A stretch of 64,000 nucleotides of DNA from Avoscillospira_A sp052117125 (GCF_052117125.1 NZ_JBQKJT010000001.1:186001-250000); one strand, 5' to 3'. Numbered from the stretch's first letter, positions 23,174 to 32,206 are shown. Program-made: numbers and translations. The notes: generated by a model not told the origin, from the letters alone.

Positions 23174-24376
23174 ATGAAATTTGTCAAGAGCCTGCCCTTC
23201 AAGCTGCTGGTGGGCGTGGTCCTGGGCATTGTCCTGGGCCTGGTCATCCCCGAGCAGGGACCGCTGCACAATGTGCTGCAAGTCATCGTCACCATCAAGT
23301 ACATTCTGAACCAGCTGATTTCCTTCTGCGTGCCGCTGATTATCATCGGTTTTATCGCCCCGTCCATCGTCAAGCTGGGGTCCAACGCCTCGCGGATGCT
23401 GGGCGTGGCCCTGGTCATCGCCTATGTATCCTCTGTGGGCGCGGCGCTGTTCTCCATGATTGCCGGCTACGCCATCATTCCCAGTCTCAACATCGTCTCC
23501 CAGGTGGACGGCCTCAAGGAGGTCCCCGAGGCCATTTTCCAACTGGATATCCCGGCCATCATGTCGGTCATGAGCGCACTGGTGTTCTCGGTGCTGGTGG
23601 GTCTGGCCGTCACCTGGACCAAGGCCCGCACCATTGCGGCGGTGCTCCAGGAGTTCCAGGAGATCGTGCTGAAGATCGTCACCCGGGTGGTCATCCCCAT
23701 TCTGCCCCTGTTCATTGCCACCACCTTCTGCACCCTGGCCTATGAGGGCACCATCACCAAGCAGCTGCCCATCTTCCTCATTGTCATTGTCATCGTCATG
23801 ATCGGCCACTACATCTGGCTGGCCCTGCTCTATGGTCTGGGCGGCGCCTATTCCAAAACCAACCCCTGGGAGGTCCTGCGCCACTACGGCCCCGCCTACA
23901 TCACGGCGGTTGGTACCATGTCCTCCGCCGCCACGTTGTCCGTGGCCCTGGACTGCGCCCGCAAGGCCAAGACCCTGCGGCCCGATATGGTGTCTTTCGG
24001 CGTTCCCCTGTTCGCCAATATCCACCTGTGCGGCTCGGTGCTGACGGAGGTGTTCTTCGTGATGACCGTCAGCAAGATTCTGTACGGCTCGATTCCCAGT
24101 GTCGGCACCATGATTCTCTTCTGCGTGCTGCTGGGCATTTTCGCTGTGGGCGCCCCCGGCGTTCCCGGCGGTACGGTCATGGCCTCTCTGGGCCTGATTA
24201 TTTCGGTGGTGGGCTTTGACGGCACCGGCACCGGCCTGATGCTGACCATCTTCGCGTTGCAGGATTCCTTCGGCACCGCCTGCAACGTCACCGGCGACGG
24301 CGCGCTGACGCTGATGCTCACCGGCTACGCCAAGAAGCACCACATCAAGGAGGAGGCCATCGATTTCAGTTTGTAA
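23174..24376 (+). CDS. Dicarboxylate/amino acid:cation symporter
   Basis: 400 residues from the ATG at 23174 (MKFVKSLPFKLLVGVVLGIV), with GAGGAGG nine bases upstream. It is a typical DAACS transporter: eight membrane helices with two re-entrant hairpins, the serine-rich motif GTMSSAATLSVAL and the substrate-binding helix FGTACNVTGDGALTLML. It uses a Na+ or H+ gradient to import glutamate, aspartate, serine or C4-dicarboxylates. The exact substrate cannot be read from the motifs. It is followed by a strong terminator. Confidence 0.9.
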   Translation: MKFVKSLPFKLLVGVVLGIVLGLVIPEQGPLHNVLQVIVTIKYILNQLISFCVPLIIIGFIAPSIVKLGSNASRMLGVALVIAYVSSVGAALFSMIAGYAIIPSLNIVSQVDGLKEVPEAIFQLDIPAIMSVMSALVFSVLVGLAVTWTKARTIAAVLQEFQEIVLKIVTRVVIPILPLFIATTFCTLAYEGTITKQLPIFLIVIVIVMIGHYIWLALLYGLGGAYSKTNPWEVLRHYGPAYITAVGTMSSAATLSVALDCARKAKTLRPDMVSFGVPLFANIHLCGSVLTEVFFVMTVSKILYGSIPSVGTMILFCVLLGIFAVGAPGVPGGTVMASLGLIISVVGFDGTGTGLMLTIFALQDSFGTACNVTGDGALTLMLTGYAKKHHIKEEAIDFSL

Positions 24377-24388
24377 TCCATCCGCAGC

Positions 24389-24419
24389 AACACCCCCGCA
24401 CCGCCGTGCGGGGGTGTTT
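24389..24419 (+). terminator. Terminator of the symporter gene
   Basis: AACACCCCCGCAC-cgcc-GTGCGGGGGTGTT followed by TC, thirteen pairs, thirteen bases past the stop. The U tract is short but merges with the stem end. Confidence 0.8.
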
Positions 24420-24517
24420 CCCGTATCTGCACGCCCCCAAGCGGGGACCCATGCCCCGCCCAAACCGGGGCGGTTTGCGTGTGCCGAACCTTTTTCCAGC
24501 GGTGTAACCGTTTGTTG

Positions 24518-24546
24518 TTTACAAGCCGTCCGGAACCCGCTATACT
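24518..24546 (+). promoter_or_regulatory. Promoter of the MATE gene
   Basis: TTTACA (24518-24523), a 17-base spacer and TATACT (24541-24546), forty bases before the start codon. Confidence 0.75.
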
Positions 24547-24586
24547 TACTGTCAACACGGCTTGAACGAGAGAGGAGAGAACCGCC

Positions 24587-25945
24587 ATGCGGCGTACCAA
24601 TGACCTGGGCAACGATCCCGTGGGCCGTCTGGTCCTGCGGCTGGCGTTGCCCACCATGCTGGCCCAGCTGGTCAATGTGCTGTACAGCATTGTGGACCGC
24701 ATTTACATCAGCAATATTCCCCAGGTGGGCGAGCTGGCCCTGGCCGGTGTCGGCGTCTGCGGTCCCATTGTCACCCTGCTGTCGTCCTTTGCCACGTTGG
24801 TGGGCCTGGGCGGGTCCCCCATTATGGCCATGCGCATGGGCGCGGGCCGCAAGGAGGAAGCGGGCCGCATTCTCAACACCTGTTTTCTGCTGCTGCTGGG
24901 CCTTTCGGCGGCGCTGACGGTGGGGTTCCTGCTGATGAAAAACCATCTGCTCCAGTGGTTCGGCACCAGTCCCAGCACGTTTGCCTATGGCAACACCTAT
25001 TTGACCATCTATACCGCCGGTACCCTGTTCGCCCTCATGGCGGCGGGGATGAACAGTTTTCTCATCTGCCAGGGCTTTTCCGGCCTGGGTATGTTCACGG
25101 TGCTGCTGGGCGCGGTGATGAACATTGTACTGGACCCCATCTTTATTTTCCTCTGTGACATGGGCGTGGCCGGCGCGGCGCTGGCAACGGTGCTGTCCCA
25201 GATGGGCTCCTGTGCCTTTGTGCTGCTGACGCTGCGGCGGAAAACCATGCCGGTTCCCCTGGGGCTGCGGGGGTTTTCCTGGAACATCGTCCGGCAGGTG
25301 GTGGCCTTCGGCCTGTCGCCGTTTCTCATCATTGCCACCGACAGTGTGCTGCTCATCGTGCTCAACACCATGCTCCAGCGCTACGGCGGCCCGGAGCTGG
25401 GCGACACGCTGGTGACCTGCGCCACCATTGTGCAGAGTTATCTGTTGATTATTTCCATGCCCATGGGCGGCATGACGCTGGGGACGCAGCCGGTCATCAG
25501 CTTCAACTACGGCGCGGGCAATCCCGAGCGCATCCGCAAGGCCATGAAAGCCATTGTGGGGCTGTGCCTGCTGTTCTGCGCCATTATGATGGTTGCCACC
25601 CATACGGTTTCCCAGTATTTTGTCCAGCTCTTTACGTCGGACGGTGATATTTTGGCGCGGAGCGTCCGGTATATCAAGATTTTTACAGCCATGATTCTGC
25701 CGTTGGCGGTCCAGTACGCCCTGGTGGACGAAACGACGGCATTGGGCCATGTGAAATTGGCGCTGTTCTGCTCGCTGTTCCGGAAAACGGTCTATCTGAT
25801 GGCGTTGGTGGCGCTGCCGGTGCTGGTGTCGGCGGAGGCCACATTCCTCTCGGAACCCCTGGCCGATATCATCGCCGCCACCATGACCACGGTGCTCTTC
25901 CTCCGGGCGTTCCCCAAAATCCTCCGGGAGTGTACCACGACTTAA
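24587..25945 (+). CDS. MATE-family multidrug/toxin exporter
   Basis: 452 residues with twelve predicted membrane helices in two homologous halves. The start MRRTNDLGNDPVGRLVLRLA and the early ALPTMLAQLVNVLYSIVDRIYIS follow the MATE pattern, and helix 7 begins at VVAFGLSPFLIIATDSVLLI. Family members exchange Na+ or H+ for cationic drugs, dyes or metabolites. No feature separates the drug-export from the other subclades. GAGAGGAGAG precedes the ATG. Confidence 0.9.
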   Translation: MRRTNDLGNDPVGRLVLRLALPTMLAQLVNVLYSIVDRIYISNIPQVGELALAGVGVCGPIVTLLSSFATLVGLGGSPIMAMRMGAGRKEEAGRILNTCFLLLLGLSAALTVGFLLMKNHLLQWFGTSPSTFAYGNTYLTIYTAGTLFALMAAGMNSFLICQGFSGLGMFTVLLGAVMNIVLDPIFIFLCDMGVAGAALATVLSQMGSCAFVLLTLRRKTMPVPLGLRGFSWNIVRQVVAFGLSPFLIIATDSVLLIVLNTMLQRYGGPELGDTLVTCATIVQSYLLIISMPMGGMTLGTQPVISFNYGAGNPERIRKAMKAIVGLCLLFCAIMMVATHTVSQYFVQLFTSDGDILARSVRYIKIFTAMILPLAVQYALVDETTALGHVKLALFCSLFRKTVYLMALVALPVLVSAEATFLSEPLADIIAATMTTVLFLRAFPKILRECTTT

Positions 25946-26037
25946 CCGTTTTTACCGGCGTTTTCCCATGTGGTGTCGCAACCGATGCTGCAACGCATAT
26001 CAATGGGGTGCCGCTCACCGCAGCACCCCTTGTAAAA

Positions 26038-26070
26038 GGCCCAACTCCGCGCTGGAGCTGGGCCTGTTTT
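26038..26070 (+). terminator. First terminator after the MATE gene
   Basis: GGCCCAACTCC pairs with GGAGCTGGGCC (one mismatch) and TGTTTTG follows. Confidence 0.7.
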
Positions 26071-26096
26071 GTCGCCTGCGGGCGATGGACCACGAA

Positions 26097-26128
26097 GGGG
26101 GCGCAAAACGCCCCCCCTTTTTGTTTTT
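26097..26128 (+). terminator. Second terminator after the MATE gene
   Basis: GGGGGCG-caaaa-CGCCCCC followed by CCTTTTTGTTTTT. It shields the convergent secreted-protein gene. Confidence 0.8.
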
Positions 26129-26145
26129 CCCTGCCGGGTGGTTTG

Positions 26146-26952
26146 TTACGGAAGCAGCCCTGCGCCCGGTCCCATGGCCATACCCGGCCCCATCTGACCA
26201 AGCAGAAGCTGTATTTCAAGGTCCACTTGCTCCCGCTGTACCTTGACCGCTTCTTTTTGCCGGAACAGTGCGGCAAACTGTGCGACAAAGTCGCTGTCAC
26301 TGATTTGCTCAAGCTGATACTGGTACTCCAGACTTTCCAGCTGCCATTTGAGCTGTTGTTCCTCTCCCTGTAGCTCGAGCCGCTGCGTGTACAGTTCCTC
26401 ATAGCTCAGCCCGGAGACGGTGGCCGCGTTGGTATAAAAAGCGTATTCCAACTGCGCCCGGTCCGGTTTTTCACCGATCAGTTTCAGATAGGACTCTGCC
26501 TGTTTCTTCTGCCATTCATACTGTTCTTTCAGCAGTTTCAGCTCATATTCCTGATTTTTCAGTTCCATCAGCTGGCTATAGGCTGCCGCGCCGTCGCCGT
26601 TGTAGTAATAGTAGTACGCGCCGGGTCCCTCCAGCAGCCGCAGTTGCTCACGCAGTGGGCGCGCTTGCATCTCATACAGTTTTTTGTACGCTTCGGCCTG
26701 GGCGAACTGCTCCCAGGCCTCGTCGGCGCTCATCTCCGCATAGCTGGTATCAACCGTGAAGTCCGACAGCCCCACTGCCGCAGATCCGGCTGTAACCCCT
26801 GCCGGCAGCGCGGCGGAAGCGCCCAGGGCTTTCACTGTTGTGGTTTCCGGTCCTTTTCCCGGCTTCTTCTGTCCCGGCCCCACAGCAAGCGTTGGAACGG
26901 TGAGGCTGAACACCAGAGTGGGAACGACCAGAAAACCGATCCATCTTTTCAT
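26146..26952 (-). CDS. Secreted coiled-coil protein with a Met/Gly/Pro tail
   Basis: 268 residues from the ATG at 26952 (MKRWIGFLVVPTLVFSLTVP), with AGAAGGAGGTATC upstream. A signal peptide ends near residue 23. The mature part starts with a Lys/Pro-rich segment (GPGQKKPGKGPE), then long helices from about residue 75 to the end with heptads (LMELKNQEYELKLLKEQYEW; EEQQLKWQLESLEYQYQLEQ). A YYYYY run lies near residue 110. The tail is GQMGPGMAMGPGAG. Helical hairpins of this kind resemble TolC-like efflux proteins or the coiled part of adaptor proteins, but no family is recognised. Its neighbour on the right is mosaic repeat A. Confidence 0.7.
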   Translation of the reverse strand: MKRWIGFLVVPTLVFSLTVPTLAVGPGQKKPGKGPETTTVKALGASAALPAGVTAGSAAVGLSDFTVDTSYAEMSADEAWEQFAQAEAYKKLYEMQARPLREQLRLLEGPGAYYYYYNGDGAAAYSQLMELKNQEYELKLLKEQYEWQKKQAESYLKLIGEKPDRAQLEYAFYTNAATVSGLSYEELYTQRLELQGEEQQLKWQLESLEYQYQLEQISDSDFVAQFAALFRQKEAVKVQREQVDLEIQLLLGQMGPGMAMGPGAGLLP

Positions 26953-27221
26953 TTTGTGATACCTCCTTCTGATAGTACGTCGATTTCCGGTGTGATTGAC
27001 GGTTTTGGGAGCTATCGGCAGTTCCGTATGGAATGCGCACAAATGTAAAGAATTGCCGATGTCCTTTCTATTCAGCAGTATATCATAAACAATTCCAAAA
27101 TTCCATATTTTTCTTATCAATGTGGAGGAAATTGGAAGCATTCTCCGGTGTACCCGCCCCCCGAACCACGGGGGGCAGTTGGTCCGTGTTTGCGTGGGGC
27201 AGAGATGCGGGGGAAACCGGA

Positions 27222-27453
27222 AAAGCCGCCGTCCACCACCCTGTAAGGGGTGGGGACGGCGGCTTTGGGGCTGACGCCCCGGAAGTTCCGCCATCTGCGG
27301 ATGGCGGTTTGGGACGACAGGGGGTTCGCGCCGTGCGCGGCGCGGGTGTTTCGCCCGCTGCGGCGGGCGGGGATTTCGCCCCGTGCGCGGGGCGACCAGA
27401 GGCTCTGCCTCTGGACTCCGCGATTTTTTGAAAAAAATCGAGTAAAACTTTTA
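27222..27453 (+). repeat. Mosaic hairpin element, copy A
   Basis: In order on the plus strand: a long GCCGCCGTCC hairpin, GGGGC-tgac-GCCCC, CCGCCATC-TGCG-GATGGCGG, three 18-base units with TGCG loops (arms CGCGCCG, CGCCCGC, CGCCCCG, each with its exact complement), CCAGAGGC-tct-GCCTCTGG and finally GATTTTTT-g-AAAAAAATC plus GAGTAAAACTTTT. It lies just beyond the stop of ygfK (27477), with the A/T hairpin nearest that gene. Confidence 0.9.
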
Positions 27454-27476
27454 TCTGGGGCGCAGTCTTTTGGTGC

Positions 27477-30419
27477 TTACTGGACCATATAGCCGTAATT
27501 GTTCAGGACGGTCAGAATCAGGACCTCGATGGAGGTGGGCAGGCCGTTCTTGGGATCATCCAGATCGTACTCGGCCTCGTTGCCGAACAGCCGGACCAGG
27601 ACCTTCCGATTGCCCAGGTACAGGAAGCCGGAATTTTCCTTGCTCTCGGCCATACCCTCTCTGGAGCAGAACAGCGTGAACTTCTCCTTATACGGCGCGC
27701 TGCTGTAGGGGCAGAACACGGCGCAGTTGCCGCACTCGTTGCACATCTGATCGATATGCAGAATCTGATGGCTGCCGTCGGGCATGGTAATGACCACATT
27801 GGCCCGGTTGGGGCAAACATCGGCGCAGCACTCACAGACCGTATTGCAGCTGAGGCAGCGGTCACCCTCGCACTTGGCGGAATCGCACAGAATGCCCTTT
27901 TTGGCGATGGCGTCGCCCCGCTCGGCGTAGTTGGGCGCCACATATCCGCTCTTCTCACCGGTGACGGCTTCGCAGAACCGGGCGGCGTCAGCAATGCCTT
28001 CCACCACCGTGGCAGGACCCCGCAGGGTGTCGCCTGCCGTGTAGACACAGCCGTTTTCAAAGGCCGGACGGCCCCGGTCGTTGACAGCCACGCCGTTGGC
28101 GGCCAGGAACGCATCGTCCACCTTTTCACCCACGGCGGACACCACCAGATCGCAGGGGATTTCCACAAACTCGTCGGTTTCCACCGGACTGCGGCGGCCG
28201 GAGGCGTCGGGGTCGCCCAGAATCATCTTGCGGCAGCGCAGCTTGCCGTTCTCCTGGGACATGGGGGACACCAGTTCCAGGAACCGCACGCCGTCGGCCA
28301 TGGCCAGCTCCAGCTCTTCGGCGTCGGCGGGCATGTATTTCCGGGTCCGGCGATAGACCAGCGTCGAGGACGCTGCACCAGCCCGGAGGGCCAGACGGGC
28401 CGCGTCCATGGCCGTATTGCCGCCGCCGATGACGGCCACATGGCCGCTGACGGTCTCCTGACCGGCCTTGATGGCCTGCATCCAGGCGATGACGGGCCGG
28501 ACGTTGCCGGGGATATCCAGCTTGCCGGGCTTCCACGCGCCCACGGCCAGCAGGATGTGGGTATAGCCCTGGGCCTTCAATTCCTCCACCGTGGGAGCCG
28601 GTGCGCCCAGACGGATGTCCACGCCCAGCTTGGTCAGCATGGCGGCGTCCTTGTCCATGGCCTCGTCGGAGATGCGGAAGCCGGGGATGACGTGGCGGAC
28701 GATGCCGCCCAGCTGATTCTCCCGCTCAAACAGCGTCACGGGGACGCCGGCACGGGCCAGGAAGTGGGCCGCGGCCATACCGGTGGGGCCGCCGCCGACG
28801 ATGGCGGCTTTCCGGTCGGGGAACCGGACGGCAGGGGCTTGCAGCTTGGCAAATACCGCGTCGTAACCGTGCTCGGCGGCGATCAGCTTGGTACCGCGGA
28901 TGTCCACCGGCAGGTCGTAGAAGTTCCGGGTACATTTGTCCATGCAGTGATGGGCGCAGATGGTGCCGGTGATAAAGGGCAGGGGGTTCTTCTCCAGAAT
29001 GACTTCCAGCGCTTCCTCATAGCAGCCCAGGCGGCACAGCTCCACATATTCGGGGATGTCCTGGCCGATGGGGCAGCCGCCCTTACAGGGGGCCGTATAG
29101 CAGTTGAGCAGCGGGACTTTTTCGGCCAGTTTCCGGTTGGGCAGGGGCTTGACGGCCTTTTTGTGGTGGCGGTCCTGGCGCATATCGGCGCCCAGACGCT
29201 CCACGCCCTCGCAGTCCACGCGGGAGAAGGGCTGGTACACCATGCGCTCCAGCTTCTCACCGATCTGACGGAACCGCTGATAGCCGCCGGGCTTCAATTC
29301 GGTGGTAGCCATCGTGATGGGCCAGATGCCGCAGGCAAACAGCCGGTCGATGTTGAAGAAGTCCGCGCCGCCGGAGTAGCTCAGGCGCAGGCGGCCATCG
29401 AACTCCTTGGAAATCCGGCGAGCCATTTCGATGGTCAGGGGGAACAGGGACTTGCCGGCCATGTACATTTCTTCCGAGGGCAGCTCGTTCTGCTTCACGT
29501 CCACGGGGAAGGTGTTGGACAGCTTCAGGCCGAATTCCAGGCCCTTGGACGTGGCCAGGGCCAGCAGGCGGCGGAACATGGGGATGGCGTCGCTGTACTG
29601 GAGGTCCTCGTTGAAGTGGTGATCGTCAAAGGCGATGTAATCGAAGCCCATGCAGTCCAGGATATCCCGGGCGGATTCGTAGCCGAGGATGGTGGGGTTG
29701 CACTTGACGAAGGTGTGCAGGCCCTTTTCCGTAATCAGGTACGAGGCGATGCGTTCGATTTCGTCGGGGGGGCAGCCGTGGAGGGTGGACACAGTGACGC
29801 TGCGGGAGACCTTGGGAGAAATGGTGTCGATGAAGTCTTCCTCGTTGGGGAACATGGCCTTCAGAACGGCGATGCACTCCTGGAAGATGGGCGTCTGGGA
29901 CGCGTCCATCATATTGTTGAGGTATGTGTCGATTTTCTCGCCCTGGATGCCCGCCAGATCGTAGCCCACGGACATATTGAACACAAAGCCGTCGTCGTGG
30001 CCCAGGCCGTACAGGTGGGAGATCATTTTGATGGCGCACCAGGCTTTTACATACTCGTCAAAGGCCTCGTGGACATACAGTTCCGTGGACCATTCGCAGT
30101 TGTAGCACTCGTCCTCTGCCAGAATGCAGGGCTTGTTGACGCAGGCGGCCAGGTCGGCGCCGTCCATCTGCTGGACGGTCTTCAATTCAAAGAACCGTGC
30201 GCCGCCAAAGTATCCGGCGATGATGTTCTGAGCCAGCTGGGTAGCGGGACCGGCAGCGGGGCCGAAGGGCGTTTCGATGGTCTCACCGAAGATGGGCAGC
30301 GTCTTATGACCGGCGATATAGGGACGGTGAACGCCAAACACGGAGCCATCGCGCTGGTATTCGGTGGTAATCCACTGCATCAGGCGGCGGAACGGAATGG
30401 GAGTCATCAGTTCGGACAT
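27477..30419 (-). CDS. ygfK: YgfK-like iron-sulfur/flavin oxidoreductase
   Basis: 980 residues, the length expected for YgfK (annotated putative selenate reductase subunit). Residues 1-400 form a dihydroorotate dehydrogenase-like flavin barrel. A GltD-like segment with cysteines at LLNCYTAPCKGGCP (about 437-450) and CAHHCMDKC follows. The FAD site is IVGGGPTG (about 540), the NAD(P)H site VIGGGNTA (about 663), and two ferredoxin clusters are CLSCNTVCECCADVCP (about 855) and CNECGNCAVFCP (about 893). In gut anaerobes YgfK is linked to anaerobic purine and uric acid breakdown with SsnA. AAGGAGG precedes the ATG. It is read after ssnA, with mosaic repeats on both sides. Confidence 0.9.
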   Translation of the reverse strand: MSELMTPIPFRRLMQWITTEYQRDGSVFGVHRPYIAGHKTLPIFGETIETPFGPAAGPATQLAQNIIAGYFGGARFFELKTVQQMDGADLAACVNKPCILAEDECYNCEWSTELYVHEAFDEYVKAWCAIKMISHLYGLGHDDGFVFNMSVGYDLAGIQGEKIDTYLNNMMDASQTPIFQECIAVLKAMFPNEEDFIDTISPKVSRSVTVSTLHGCPPDEIERIASYLITEKGLHTFVKCNPTILGYESARDILDCMGFDYIAFDDHHFNEDLQYSDAIPMFRRLLALATSKGLEFGLKLSNTFPVDVKQNELPSEEMYMAGKSLFPLTIEMARRISKEFDGRLRLSYSGGADFFNIDRLFACGIWPITMATTELKPGGYQRFRQIGEKLERMVYQPFSRVDCEGVERLGADMRQDRHHKKAVKPLPNRKLAEKVPLLNCYTAPCKGGCPIGQDIPEYVELCRLGCYEEALEVILEKNPLPFITGTICAHHCMDKCTRNFYDLPVDIRGTKLIAAEHGYDAVFAKLQAPAVRFPDRKAAIVGGGPTGMAAAHFLARAGVPVTLFERENQLGGIVRHVIPGFRISDEAMDKDAAMLTKLGVDIRLGAPAPTVEELKAQGYTHILLAVGAWKPGKLDIPGNVRPVIAWMQAIKAGQETVSGHVAVIGGGNTAMDAARLALRAGAASSTLVYRRTRKYMPADAEELELAMADGVRFLELVSPMSQENGKLRCRKMILGDPDASGRRSPVETDEFVEIPCDLVVSAVGEKVDDAFLAANGVAVNDRGRPAFENGCVYTAGDTLRGPATVVEGIADAARFCEAVTGEKSGYVAPNYAERGDAIAKKGILCDSAKCEGDRCLSCNTVCECCADVCPNRANVVITMPDGSHQILHIDQMCNECGNCAVFCPYSSAPYKEKFTLFCSREGMAESKENSGFLYLGNRKVLVRLFGNEAEYDLDDPKNGLPTSIEVLILTVLNNYGYMVQ

Positions 30420-30452
30420 AGGATGGTCCTCCTTATAGATAGTATAGGGTAG

Positions 30453-30565
30453 CGGGGATTTCGCCCCGTGCGGCTGACGGGGATTTCGCCCCGTGCGCGG
30501 GGCGACCGGGGGCGCCGCCCCCTGGACCCCTGCGATTTTTTGAAAAAAATCGAGTAAAACTTTTT
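30453..30565 (+). repeat. Mosaic hairpin element, copy B (shortest)
   Basis: Two TGCG units (the first with decayed arms, the second CGCCCCG/CGGGGCG), a GGGGGCGCCGCCCCC-type hairpin and the A/T-armed GATTTTTT-g-AAAAAAATC with GAGTAAAACTTTTT. It lacks the three outer hairpins of copy A. It lies between ygfK and ssnA, 145 bases beyond the ssnA stop. The 30566-30709 stretch between it and ssnA shows only a GAGGGCCTTCGGCCCCTC hairpin. Confidence 0.85.
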
Positions 30566-30709
30566 AATTTTTGGGGGGTGTTATTTTAGTGGTTTGGTGC
30601 GGTAGTACGCAAGAGGTACGGCAGCGCGCTCAATCCATGCTTCGCATTGTTGCGGTGAGAGGGCCTTCGGCCCCTCAGCCCCGCCGGAAGTGCATTGTGG
30701 GGTTTACGT

Positions 30710-32050
30710 TTAGTAGGTGGTGTGGTTCAATTCGCCCCACAGCTTCTTGGACTCCTCCAGGATATGGGCGTTGACGGCTTCCTCGTCCACGCCGACCAGC
30801 TCCCGGTCCTTCATCAGAATCTTACCGTTACCAATGGTGGTCTGGCACTGGCGGCCCGTCATGCCGAAGATCATATGGCCGTCGATGTTATCGCCGGAGA
30901 ACGGCGTGAAGGGCTTGTAGTCCATCACGATGATGTCGGCGGCTGCGCCGGGCTTCAGGACGCCCAGGGTGGTATGGAAGTACTTCTCACCGATCTTGGC
31001 GTTGTTTTCAAACAGCATTTTGGTGACCTCGCACCAGCCCACATTGGGCATACAGGCGTTATGCCGCTGGATGGTCAGCGCCACCTTGAGGGATTCCAGC
31101 ATATCGTTGGTATAGGCGTCGGTACCCAGGCCCACCAGGATATTCCGGGCCATCAGCTGCAAGATGGGAGAGCAGCCCACGGCGTTGCCCATGTTGGATT
31201 CCGGGTTGTTGACGCACATGGTACCCGTCTCCTGGATGATCTCCATTTCGGCGGTATTCACATGGATACAGTGGCCCAGGATGGTCTTGGGGCCGAGGAT
31301 GCCGTGGTCCTGGAGCCGCTGCACCGGACGGCGGCCATAGTTTTGCAGGCTGTCATAGACGTCGTTCATGCCCTCGGACACATGGATATGGTAGCCGGTC
31401 CGGCCATTGTTGGCCGCCACCATCCGCTCGAAGGTCTTGTCGGAAATGGTGAACAAGGCGTGGCCGCCGAACATGGCCGCCAGCATGGGGTCTTTTTCCT
31501 GCTCACACCAGGTGATGAAATCGGCGTTTTCCTGGATGGCCTGCAAGGCCTTTTCCTCGCCGTCGCGGTCGGAGACCTCATAGCACAGGCAGGAACGGAT
31601 TCCAAACTCCCTGGCCGATTCCGCGATGCGCTGCAACGAGCCGGGAATCTCACAGAACGAGGCATGATGGTCAAAAATGGTGGTGACGCCCTGCTTGATG
31701 CAGTCCAGATAGAGGGCGTCGGCCGATGCCTTGGTACCGTCCAGCGTGAGATGGCGGTCGATGTTCCACCACATGCCGTCGAGTACCTCATAGAAGTTGG
31801 TGGGGTTGTACCCGTTGATGGACAGGCCCCGGGCCAACGCCGAATAGATATGGGTATGGGCGTTGATGAATGCCGGCATGATGACGCCGCCTTTGGCGTC
31901 GATGACCTCTGCCTGCGGATAGTTCTTCTGCAGGGCGGCTTCTTCGCCGACGGCCACAATGGAGGGGCCGTCAAAGACCACCGCGCCCTTTTCATAGTAG
32001 GGATGCTCCGGGTCCCGGGTGATGAGTCTGCCGTTTGTCAATAAGTACAT
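30710..32050 (-). CDS. ssnA: SsnA-like amidohydrolase
   Basis: 446 residues. It is a metal-dependent amidohydrolase with the strand end PAFINAHTHIYS (H65, H67), HIHVSEG, GHCIHV and a later D in GLGTDAYTND, the classical metal set of guanine/cytosine deaminase-like enzymes. SsnA is named from E. coli and is part of the anaerobic purine-degradation gene set with ygfK. The exact substrate is unsettled. AAGGAGG precedes the ATG. The 5' leader (32051-32235) carries a promoter, a possible aptamer and a terminator, so expression is probably set by premature termination. ygfK follows in the same direction. Confidence 0.88.
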   Translation of the reverse strand: MYLLTNGRLITRDPEHPYYEKGAVVFDGPSIVAVGEEAALQKNYPQAEVIDAKGGVIMPAFINAHTHIYSALARGLSINGYNPTNFYEVLDGMWWNIDRHLTLDGTKASADALYLDCIKQGVTTIFDHHASFCEIPGSLQRIAESAREFGIRSCLCYEVSDRDGEEKALQAIQENADFITWCEQEKDPMLAAMFGGHALFTISDKTFERMVAANNGRTGYHIHVSEGMNDVYDSLQNYGRRPVQRLQDHGILGPKTILGHCIHVNTAEMEIIQETGTMCVNNPESNMGNAVGCSPILQLMARNILVGLGTDAYTNDMLESLKVALTIQRHNACMPNVGWCEVTKMLFENNAKIGEKYFHTTLGVLKPGAAADIIVMDYKPFTPFSGDNIDGHMIFGMTGRQCQTTIGNGKILMKDRELVGVDEEAVNAHILEESKKLWGELNHTTY

Positions 32051-32091
32051 GATGGTTCCTCCTTAATGACTGAGAACAACACGTCTCGGAT

Positions 32092-32127
32092 AACAAAAAA
32101 TGTTTCAAACCGCCTATGGTTTGAAAC
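32092..32127 (-). terminator. Attenuator terminator upstream of ssnA
   Basis: GTTTCAAACC-ataggc-GGTTTGAAAC, ten pairs, followed by ATTTTTTGTT on the minus strand. It ends about 40 bases before the ssnA start, so read-through is needed for expression. Confidence 0.88.
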
Positions 32128-32206
32128 ACTCTGCAAAAGCCGAGTGATAGTTGCAGCCCGTGCGCGCAGCACTTCGTTACAGCTACCAGTCTTAGATTGT
32201 AGCTTT
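32128..32206 (-). ncRNA. Structured leader of ssnA, candidate riboswitch aptamer
   Basis: Read on the minus strand from about 32200. P1: AGCTAC (32204-32199) pairs GTAGCT (32186-32181). A small hairpin GTGC/GCAC follows at 32172-32160. CTGCAA (32156-32151) pairs TTGCAG (32136-32131), while CACT (32146-32143), inside that loop, pairs AGTG (32130-32127) outside it: an H-type pseudoknot. The last G of the second stem is the first base of the terminator stem, so folding of the pseudoknot could decide termination. The gene order points to a purine-related ligand. An orphan candidate motif named after ssnA has been described from comparative surveys, to my recollection; this may be a member. Confidence 0.65.

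Noticed and set aside
23105..25750. Very long minus-strand open frame opposite the symporter and MATE genes
   Set aside because: It is His/Gln/Gly-rich with no domain, and the plus strand holds two clear transporters with promoters and terminators. Mirror frames of this kind are common in GC-rich codon use.
27756..30452. Long plus-strand open frame opposite ygfK
   Set aside because: It has no domain and a biased composition, and the minus-strand gene has all cofactor motifs and a ribosome site.
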